The position numbers were made by a program, and so were the translations under genes. The notes beneath the pieces were generated by a model. It was not told the DNA's origin. It was given only the letters and a program-made list of their open reading frames with translations, and did no database searches. A stretch of 64,000 nucleotides of DNA from Mycolicibacterium senegalense (lineage in GTDB: Bacteria > Actinomycetota > Actinomycetes > Mycobacteriales > Mycobacteriaceae): contig NZ_CP081000.1 in assembly GCF_019645875.1 (NCBI RefSeq), positions 3,534,001-3,598,000 of the forward strand. The letters are read 5' to 3'. Shown piece by piece: positions 9,751 through 18,000 of this stretch (position 1 is its first letter; the number at the start of each line of letters is the position of its first letter).

Positions 9751-9789
9751 TAAGCAAAGCCTGCCCTAACTGAAGTAACTCTAACCTTA
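9751..9789. promoter_or_regulatory. Tandem IdeR iron boxes upstream of the truncated adenylation gene
   Basis: Two 19-bp boxes, 9751-9769 and 9771-9789, each match the IdeR/DtxR consensus at about 14-15 of 19 positions. The first is 16/19 identical to the first box between mbtA and mbtB, and the 20-bp spacing is the same, so this looks like a copy of that promoter. The second box overlaps the mbtB stop codon. They should let iron-loaded IdeR repress a second transcript covering the small gene, mbtT, mbtC, mbtD and mbtE. Confidence 0.75.
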
Positions 9790-12700
9790 GTTGCCCAACG
9801 CGGGTTCTGGGGCCGTGCGTGCCAACTCCGAGGCCACGTCGGCACTGTCCATGCCTGTGACCTCCAGATACAGCTCGGACACCAACCGCAAGCGGTCCGA
9901 GCCCGCCTCCCGCCCGGCGAGCAACGCGGCCATCTGCGCGACCGTCCTGGCGGCGAAGACGTCGGCCACCATGACGGTCGAGGTGTCGAGCCAGTCCCGG
10001 ATCCGCGCCACGAGCTGAGTGCCCAGCACCGAGTCCCCGCCGAGAGCGAAGAAGTCGTCGTCGACGCCCACGCCGGTCTGTCCGAGAACGTCGCCGAATA
10101 TCGCGCACAGGGCCGTTTCCAGCGGACCCGAAGGCGCGCGGTAGCCCCTGGCCTCAGGGGCGCCGACAGCCGTGAGCATCCGGATCACCGCGGTGCGGTC
10201 GGTCTTGCCCCGCGCGTAGGGAATCTCGTCGGCAACGACCAGGACCTGGGGGATCATGTGCGCGGGCACCAGCTCGGCCAGCGCACCGGCCACCGTCGCC
10301 GCGTCCAATCCAGCATCCAGACCGGCCTGATCTGCCCGCACCACGGCACCGAGCAGATCGTGGCCGCCGTCGACCGGCACCAGCACCGCGACGGCCGCGT
10401 CCACCCCGGGAACCCGGCACAACGCGCCCTCGACCTCGCCCAGCTCGATGCGGAAACCGCTCACCTTGATCCGGTGATCGGCCCGGCCGACGAACTCGAG
10501 CGTGCCGTCGGGCCAGGACCGCACCAGGTCTCCGGTGCGGTACCAGCGGCGCCCGTCGTGCTCGACGAACCGTTCGGCAGTCAGGTCGGGACGGCCGCGG
10601 TACCCGCGGGCGATGCCGCGTCCGCCGACCCACAACTCGCCCGGCACCCAGTCCGGGCAGTCATCGCCGCGAGCGTCGACCACCCGGCAACAGTTGTTGG
10701 TCAGCGGTACCCCGAACGGCACCGAGGTCCAGTGCGGCGGCAACGCGTCGTCGTCGAATCCGACTTCGAAGATGGTGTTGTGGGTCGCGGTCTCGGTGGC
10801 TCCGCCCAGCCCGGCGAAACGCACCCGCGGCGACGCGGCGCGCAGCGCCCGCACCAGGTCCGGGCGCACCCAATCGCCTCCGGTGGGCACCACCCGCAGC
10901 GACGACAAAGGTCCGCCCCCGGTGCCGGATGTACCGGCTCCGGCGGCCGTGCCCGGTCCGCCGGCGACCAGCATCTCCAGCCAGCCGGTCAGGAAATGCA
11001 GAACGCTTACCCGGTGCTCGTCGATCAACCGGACCCAGACATCCGGATCGCGGCGGTGCTCCTCGTCGACGACCACCATCGACCCACCCGAACGCAAGGT
11101 CCCGTACACGTCGATCACCGACAGGTCGCACTCCAGGTGCGACAACGCCAGGCATTTGTCGGCCGGGCCGATCTCGAAGTGGTCGTTGATGAACTCGATG
11201 GTGTTCATCGCCGCGTCGTGGGTGATCTCGACACCCTTGGGTTCCCCGGTGGAACCCGAGGTGAACAACACGTACGCCAGGTCCGTGGGGTCCACCTCGA
11301 CCGGCTCGAAATGTGCTGGGTCACCGATGATCTCGGCGTCGGCAACACTCAGGTGCGGAAGCTCCGGATGGTCGGAGCCCGACCCACAGACCAGGGCGAA
11401 GTCCACCCCGCCGGTGTGCAGGATGCGGGCGGCCCGGTCGGCGGGCTGATCCACCCCGACCGGCAGGTACGCGGCTCCGACCATGGAGATGGCCAGCAGC
11501 GCGATCACCTGCTCGACACTCTTGGGGCCCAGAACTGCGACCACCTCGCCGTGGCACACCCCGCGCGACTGCAGGGCGGCCGCCACCGCCAGGACCTTGT
11601 CCCGCAATTCTCCGTACGTGAGGTCGCCGGCGCTGCTGAACACCGCGGGTGCGTCCGGGTCGGCCGCCGCGTTGGCCAGGAATCCGGCGTGCAGCGGGTC
11701 GCCACTGGGCGGTGACACCGACGCGTTGAGCTCGGCGCGCACCCGGCGCTGTTCCTCCGAGATCGCCGGCGGGTCGGGTGCGTCCCAGGCCGCGTCATCG
11801 GTGGCCAGCCGGCGTAGCTCGGCCAGGTGGTAGGCGAACATGGCCTCGGCCACGCCGGGACGGAACGCCTCGACCCGGACGTCCCAGTTGATCATCAGAC
11901 CTTCGGCGATCGGGGTCGCCTGAGCGTCGATGAGCACCTGAGGCCCCTGCGAGATGGTCCACACCGGCGCCCCGAAGTGGTCGGTCACCTCGCCGGCGAA
12001 CAGATCGCCCAGTCCGAGCGCGCTGGTGTAGACGATGGTGGCCAGCGTCTGGCTGCCGCGGTGCCGGCTCATGTCGCGCAGCACGTCGAGCCCGGAGACC
12101 GAGGAATGAGCGGCGGTGGCATGCAGCGTGTCCTGCACCACCCGGGCCCTGGCCATGGCGGTGTCGGCCCCGGTCAGATCGATGTCGAGCAGTAACGAAG
12201 AGGTGAAGTCGCCGACCAGCTTGTCCACGTCGGGGTGATACGGCTCGCGCCCGAACATCGGCAGGTTGAGCAGGAACCGGGACTGCGTCGACCAGCGTGC
12301 CAGCGCGTTGGCGTACGACGCCCCGACCGCCATGGCCGGGGTGACGCCCCGCCGGTGCGCCGCGGCGAACAATGCGTCGCGCGTGGGCACGTCGAGGGTT
12401 TCCCACAGCCGGATGCTGCGGTGCGGGTTGCGCTGATCCGACAGCGGAACCAACGGCAGCGCAGGCGGATCCGGCAGATCCGGCACCCGGTCGGCCCACC
12501 ACTGCAAGTCTTCGGCCGACGGCGGGGGCACCGAGGCCGTCAGCCGGGCCCGGTATTCGCGGTAGGTGTAGCCGAGATCCGGCAGGTCGGCGCCCCGGTA
12601 GAACGCGGCCAGGTCAGCCATGAAGTTGCGATAACTCACCGCGTCCGCGCACTGCATGTCCATATCGACATGCAGTCGGGTGCGGCCGCCGGGCAGCAGC

Positions 12701-13332
12701 GACAAACTCAGCTCAAGCACCTCGTCGTGCAGCATCTGATGCGACTTCGATTCCCGCAGCCGCTCCAGCTCTGCTTGTGCCCCAACCTCATCCAGGTCGC
12801 GGAAGTCATACACGGTGACCGGCAGCGGCCGGTCACCGATCCGCTGAGTGCCATCGGGCAGGATCTCGACACGCAGCATCGGGTGACGCGCGGCCAGTTT
12901 CGCCGCCGCGGCCTGCAGTCGCTGCGGATCGACTCCGGCGCCATCGAATTCGACGTACAGATGGGCGCCGACGCCGCCGAGTTGCTGGTCCTGGTTGCGC
13001 CCGACCCAGAAGGCGTGCTGGATCGGCGCCAGCGGGAAGGGTTCTCCGTCATCGCCGGCGACCGCTTCGGCATCGGGAGCCGGATCGACGGACGCAGCGT
13101 CGGGAGCGTGCTCGGCGACCAGGTCCGTCCAGGCGGCGACGGTGGGATTGGCCGCAAGAGCGGCGAATCCGACGTTGATGCCCTGCTTCCGCCACCGCCC
13201 GGACAGCGACATCATCCGGATCGAATCGAGCCCGGAAGCGATCAGGTCGGCGTTGGGATCGACGTCGTCCGCGCTGACTCCCAGGAGTTCGGCGACCTCC
13301 GCGCGGACCGTCCGGGAACTCGTCGCCACCAC
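9787..13332 (-). CDS. mbtB: Mycobactin NRPS MbtB (ArCP-Cy-A-PCP)
   Basis: Phenyloxazoline synthase: takes the aryl group loaded by MbtA on its N-terminal aryl carrier domain, activates Ser or Thr, and cyclises it to the hydroxyphenyl-oxazoline of mycobactin. 1181 residues: aryl carrier (Ser37 in SGLDSIRM), cyclisation domain with the DxxxxDxxS signature (DMQCADAVS near 224), adenylation domain (FTSGSTGEPKG near 694), carrier domain (LGGDSVLG near 1099). It lacks the C-terminal thioesterase part of the longer M. tuberculosis MbtB; that function lies in a separate gene downstream. I chose the GTG with a GGAGG site seven bases upstream. It is divergent from mbtA across the shared iron-box promoter. 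Confidence 0.95.
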   Translation of the reverse strand: MVATSSRTVRAEVAELLGVSADDVDPNADLIASGLDSIRMMSLSGRWRKQGINVGFAALAANPTVAAWTDLVAEHAPDAASVDPAPDAEAVAGDDGEPFPLAPIQHAFWVGRNQDQQLGGVGAHLYVEFDGAGVDPQRLQAAAAKLAARHPMLRVEILPDGTQRIGDRPLPVTVYDFRDLDEVGAQAELERLRESKSHQMLHDEVLELSLSLLPGGRTRLHVDMDMQCADAVSYRNFMADLAAFYRGADLPDLGYTYREYRARLTASVPPPSAEDLQWWADRVPDLPDPPALPLVPLSDQRNPHRSIRLWETLDVPTRDALFAAAHRRGVTPAMAVGASYANALARWSTQSRFLLNLPMFGREPYHPDVDKLVGDFTSSLLLDIDLTGADTAMARARVVQDTLHATAAHSSVSGLDVLRDMSRHRGSQTLATIVYTSALGLGDLFAGEVTDHFGAPVWTISQGPQVLIDAQATPIAEGLMINWDVRVEAFRPGVAEAMFAYHLAELRRLATDDAAWDAPDPPAISEEQRRVRAELNASVSPPSGDPLHAGFLANAAADPDAPAVFSSAGDLTYGELRDKVLAVAAALQSRGVCHGEVVAVLGPKSVEQVIALLAISMVGAAYLPVGVDQPADRAARILHTGGVDFALVCGSGSDHPELPHLSVADAEIIGDPAHFEPVEVDPTDLAYVLFTSGSTGEPKGVEITHDAAMNTIEFINDHFEIGPADKCLALSHLECDLSVIDVYGTLRSGGSMVVVDEEHRRDPDVWVRLIDEHRVSVLHFLTGWLEMLVAGGPGTAAGAGTSGTGGGPLSSLRVVPTGGDWVRPDLVRALRAASPRVRFAGLGGATETATHNTIFEVGFDDDALPPHWTSVPFGVPLTNNCCRVVDARGDDCPDWVPGELWVGGRGIARGYRGRPDLTAERFVEHDGRRWYRTGDLVRSWPDGTLEFVGRADHRIKVSGFRIELGEVEGALCRVPGVDAAVAVLVPVDGGHDLLGAVVRADQAGLDAGLDAATVAGALAELVPAHMIPQVLVVADEIPYARGKTDRTAVIRMLTAVGAPEARGYRAPSGPLETALCAIFGDVLGQTGVGVDDDFFALGGDSVLGTQLVARIRDWLDTSTVMVADVFAARTVAQMAALLAGREAGSDRLRLVSELYLEVTGMDSADVASELARTAPEPALGN

Positions 13333-13350
13333 GCTTCATCCTCCAAACAA

Positions 13351-13389
13351 TTAGTAAAGGCTGCCCTAACTTAGTGGAGGTTACCCTAT
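13351..13389. promoter_or_regulatory. Tandem IdeR iron boxes in the mbtA-mbtB divergent promoter
   Basis: Two 19-bp elements, 13351-13369 and 13371-13389, match the IdeR consensus at about 15 and 13 positions. A pair of IdeR sites between mbtA and mbtB is known from M. tuberculosis, so this is the expected iron-responsive control for both divergent transcripts. Confidence 0.88.
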
Positions 13390-13434
13390 ATTCGATCTGC
13401 TGACACACCCACCCGACGGGAGCCGAGAACACCG

Positions 13435-15084
13435 ATGACCACCGGTTTTGACCGCCAACAGGACGAACTGGCAAACGGATTCACCCCGTTCCCCGAGGAC
13501 CGCGCCGCCGTATACCGCCAGGCCGGGTACTGGCAGGGCAAACCACTCGACAGCATTCTGCGCGACGCCGCACAGCGCTGGCCGGACAAAGCCGCCGTCG
13601 TCGACGCCCGCGGCACCCACACGTTCGCCGAACTGGACGCGCTCGCCGACCGCATCGCGGCAGCGCTGGCCACCCGTGGCGTCAGGCCCGGCGACCGCTT
13701 CCTGGTGCAACTGCCGAATACGCGCGAGTTCGCCGTCGCGACTTTCGGTCTGCTTCGCGCCGGCGTGGTGCCCGTCCTGTGCCTGCCGGGGCACCGGTCG
13801 GCCGAGCTAGGCCATTTCGCGGAGGTCAGTGGCGCTGTCGGACTGGTGATTCCCGACGTCGTCGCCGGATTCGACTACCGGGAGCTGGCCGCTCAGCTCA
13901 CCTCCGAGCACCCGCGGGTCAGTCACGTTCTCGTCGACGGCGACCCCGGTTCCTTCCAATCCTGGTCAGCCCTCAAAGATTTCGCGGAGCCGGTACCACC
14001 GCACGTCACCGTCGACACCAGTGGCCCGGCCGTCCTGCTGGTCTCCGGCGGAACCACCGGCCTGCCCAAGCTCATCCCCCGCACCCACGACGACTATCTG
14101 TACAACGCCGCGGCGTGCGCACGGGCCTGCGAAATGGTGCACGAGGACGTGTATCTCGCGGTGCTCCCGGCCGGACACAACTTCCCGTTCGCCTGCCCCG
14201 GCCTACTCGGCTCGATGACGGTAGGTGCCACCACCGTCTACACCGACGACCCCAGCCCGGAGTCGGTGTTCCCCTTGATCAACTCCCACGGCGTCACGGT
14301 GACCGGACTCGTCAACGCCCTGGCCAAGCTGTGGGCGCAGGCCTGCGAGTGGGAGCCCGTGCTGCCCACGTCCCTGCGGGTGGTCCAGGTGGGCGGGTCG
14401 CGGATGTCCCCGGAGGAGGCGCGATTCATACGTGTTGGCCTGAGCCCGGGGTTGCAGCAGATCTTCGGAATGGCCGAAGGGATGCTGAATTTCACCCGGC
14501 CGGGCGATCCGGTGGACGTGGTCGAGCACACCCAGGGGCGTCCGATGTCGCCCCACGACGAGATGCGGGTGGTCGACGAGGACGGTCACGAGGTCGCCCC
14601 GGGCCAGGAGGGTGAACTGCTGGTGCGCGGGCCCTACACCCTCAACGGGTACTACCGCGCCGAGGAAGCCAACGCCCGGTCGTTCAGCCCCGACGGATTC
14701 TTCCGCACCGGCGACCGGGTCCGCATCTTCTCCGACGGTCCCAGAGCGGGTTATGTCGAGGTCACCGGCCGGATCAAGGACGTCATCCATCGTGGCGGCG
14801 AGACGGTGTCCGCGACGGACCTAGAGGACCACCTACTGGCTCACCCGGCCGTGTACGCGGCGGCGGCGGTGGCACTGCCCGACGACTACCTCGGCGAAAA
14901 GATCTGTGCTGCGGTGGTTTTCCGGGGCACGCCGGTCACCCTGATCGAGCTGAACGACTTCCTCGATCAGCGCGGGGCATCGGCCCACGCCCGGCCGGAC
15001 GTGCTGGTCCCCCTGCCGGCCCTGCCCACCACCGCCGTGGGCAAGGTCGACAAGAAGAAGCTCATCGCCACGATCACCGGCTAA
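13435..15084 (+). CDS. mbtA: Aryl-AMP ligase MbtA (salicylate / methylsalicylate activation)
   Basis: Stand-alone adenylating enzyme of the DhbE/EntE class. It makes salicyl-AMP and loads the aryl group onto the aryl carrier domain of MbtB. 549 residues; ATP loop SGGTTGLPK near residue 202; conserved C-terminal region with VTGRIKDVIHRGGE and a terminal Lys-rich GKVDKKKL. The stop overlaps the stop of the convergent iterative PKS gene by four bases. Because that PKS is of the 6-methylsalicylate type, this ligase may accept 6-methylsalicylate as well as salicylate. That is inference; the substrate-pocket residues were not modelled. Confidence 0.95.
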   Translation: MTTGFDRQQDELANGFTPFPEDRAAVYRQAGYWQGKPLDSILRDAAQRWPDKAAVVDARGTHTFAELDALADRIAAALATRGVRPGDRFLVQLPNTREFAVATFGLLRAGVVPVLCLPGHRSAELGHFAEVSGAVGLVIPDVVAGFDYRELAAQLTSEHPRVSHVLVDGDPGSFQSWSALKDFAEPVPPHVTVDTSGPAVLLVSGGTTGLPKLIPRTHDDYLYNAAACARACEMVHEDVYLAVLPAGHNFPFACPGLLGSMTVGATTVYTDDPSPESVFPLINSHGVTVTGLVNALAKLWAQACEWEPVLPTSLRVVQVGGSRMSPEEARFIRVGLSPGLQQIFGMAEGMLNFTRPGDPVDVVEHTQGRPMSPHDEMRVVDEDGHEVAPGQEGELLVRGPYTLNGYYRAEEANARSFSPDGFFRTGDRVRIFSDGPRAGYVEVTGRIKDVIHRGGETVSATDLEDHLLAHPAVYAAAAVALPDDYLGEKICAAVVFRGTPVTLIELNDFLDQRGASAHARPDVLVPLPALPTTAVGKVDKKKLIATITG

Positions 15085-18000
15085 TGCCCCACCCGCACCT
15101 CACGCTCCGCGACGGGGTCCAGCAGCTCGATGATCCTGGCTGTCACAGCCGCCGCGGTGGGGTGCTCCCACAGCAGCGTCGGCGGCAGTGACAGCCCGGT
15201 CTGCTTCTCCAGCTGGCGACGCAGCCGCACCGTCATGATCGAATCGACGCCCAATTCGACCAGCGGCAGGTCGACGTTCACGTCGGACTCCGCGAGTCCC
15301 AATTGGCTTGCCACCGCAGTCAATACGTGAGCCGCGAGCTGCTCGGGGTCGAACTCCCCCGCGGCCGGGTCCGCGACGTCGTCGGGTTCGTCCTCGGGCG
15401 CCACGCCCGCCAGGATCGGCACGGCCGCGGCGGCGGGCAGGACCGGAAGCACCACGACATTGGCCGCATCCTCACGCATCGCCAGGTCCAGTGCCCGCAT
15501 CGCGTCCTCGGCACCCACCGTGCCCATGCCGAGCGCATCGAGTTGCGCGGCGACGAATTCCGATGCCGAGCCCATCCCCATCCCACGCCACGCCGTCCAG
15601 GCGACCGCGGTGGTGCGGTCCCCGAGGCTGCGCCGGTGCCGAGCCATTCCGTCGAGGAAGGCGTTGGCGCATCCGTAGGCACCCTGTCCCGGAAAGCCGG
15701 CCAGGTAGCCGCACGAAGAGAACAGCACCATCCAGTCCAGCTGCCCGGGCGGGAACACCTCGTGCAACACCAGCGTCCCCTGCACCTTCGGATGCATGGC
15801 GGCGGCGAACTCGTCGGACGTCGTATTCATCAGCAACGCACCGGCTTCCACGCCGGCGGCGTGGATGACACCGCGCACCGGCGGCAGCGGGCGCAGCACG
15901 TCCCGCAGGGCGGCCGCCGATTCCGGCGCCCCGATGTCCACCGCGGCGACGGTGACCGACACACCGCGTTCCTCGAGAGCGGTGACCGCGCGAATCGCCA
16001 CCGAGTGCGGATTCTCGGCCCAATCCGAACGGTCGGCCAATCCCGAGCGCGACAGCAGCACAAGGCGGCGCGCCCCGAGATCGGCCAGGTGCTGAGCCAT
16101 CCGAAGCCCGAGCGCACCGGTGCCGCCGGTGATCAGATACGTCCCGCCCGGCGCACACCGCATGGCGGCCGTCTGGACCGGGGCCATCGTGCTCGATCCG
16201 GAGAGCCGGGCGGCCAGGGCGACCCCGTCGCGGATCACCAGCACACCGTGTCCGGCCAGCGACCCCAGCGCGTCCAGCGGTAGGCGCCCGTCGGCCACGT
16301 CGACTACGCCACCCCACAGCTGCGGATGTTCGGCAGCGGCCACGCGACCCAGGCCCCACAGCGGCGCGTGGGTCACGTTGGCTCCCTCGTGCACCCCGAC
16401 CGTGAGTGCCCACAACCGCGCCGGCAGACCCCGGCGCTGCAGCAGGCCCAGCGTTCTGGTCACCAGATCGACTGCGGCCCCGGGAGAATCATCGTCGCGG
16501 GGCAGCACCAGCACCACCACACGCTCGCCGAGATCGCTTGGCAACGAACCGAAGTCGAGGATCGAATCGAGCTCCGCGGGATCCTCAACCGCCAGGTACG
16601 GCACGTCGGCCGCCGTCAGATCGTCAACCGCGGATTCGAGCCGATCGACGTCACCGCCGACCAGCATGACCCCGCTGGGCGGCTGCCCGTCGGGAGTGGA
16701 CACCGGCTGCCAGGACACCTGGTGCACGATCTTGCGGACGTCGGTCGCCGAGGATTCGCGGCCCGGATTCTCGAGTTCCTCGAAGGTCATCCCGCGGATC
16801 GCCAACAGCACCGATCCGGCCTCGTCGGTGAGCGCGACGTCGGTGGTGGTGGTGCCGGGCCTGCGGCGCACCGACAGCATCGCGGTCGCCGGCGGCGTGC
16901 CGTACACACCGACCCGTTCGATCCGGGCCGGCATCCGCAGTCGGGGCGGACCGTCGAAGCTGGTCGAGGCGGCCGACGTGGCCGCATCCACCAACGAGGC
17001 CCAGGTGTCCGGCCGCGCGCCGTCGGGCTCGGAGCTCACCCGGGCCAGCAGTTCACCCGCACCGCGGCGCAGATCCGTGATGTCCCAGCCGAATCCCATC
17101 GCAGCGACGCCGAGTTCGGCAAGGGTGTCGATGACGTGACGCGGCGGCAGCGGCTCGGTGCAGCGCGCACGGGCCGCATCGAGGTCGATATCGGCGACCG
17201 CGCAGCGGTCCCGATCCACCACCGCACTGCTGTGCGTCAACCACCCGCCGCCCTGATCCTCGGCGCCGTCGGCCAGCCGTGAGGCCAGCGTCAACTCGCC
17301 GTCGGCCAGCACCACCTGGAGATCGCGAGCGCGGGCCGGCGCGACCGGCGTACGCAGCCACACGTCCTTCAGGCCCGCGCCTGAGCCGGCTGCCGTCAGG
17401 AACGTGTTCAAAAGAACTGCGGCAGGCACAATTTCGGTACCCTGTACCGGATGGTCACCGGGGTAGGGCCGGGTGTCGAAGTCCAGCCGCGTCTGCCACA
17501 TCCGGGTGGCGACGGTTCCGGCCACGTCTGTGCGTCCGCCCAGCAGGGTGTGACCGGCGGCGTCATGCACCGCGCGCCCGCCGGGCGCCGCAGCCGGTAC
17601 GCGCCAGAAGTGCCGGTGCTGCCATTGAGTGACCGGTAGGTCTGCCGCCCACGGATCTGTCTCGGCGACACCGTGTTCGACGTCGGCACCGTGGCAGTAC
17701 GCCGAGGCGACAGCGGTCATGACGGCCGGCAACTCGGACGTGTCGCGACGCAGCAGCGGGACGACGGCATGGTCGTCGATACCCAGATGCAGCAGGGTCT
17801 CGACGATCGAATGCGCGACCACCGGGTGCGCGGACACCTCGAGGAACAGCCGGTGCCCGTCCTCGGCGGCGGCAGTGACAGCCTCGGCGAACCGAACCTG
17901 CCCGCGCAGGTTGTGCACCCAGTAATCGGCGTCCCGGGGCGCGCTGGAGCGGGGGTCGGGCAACGCGGTGGTGTACAGCGGGATCACCGCATCCCCGGGC

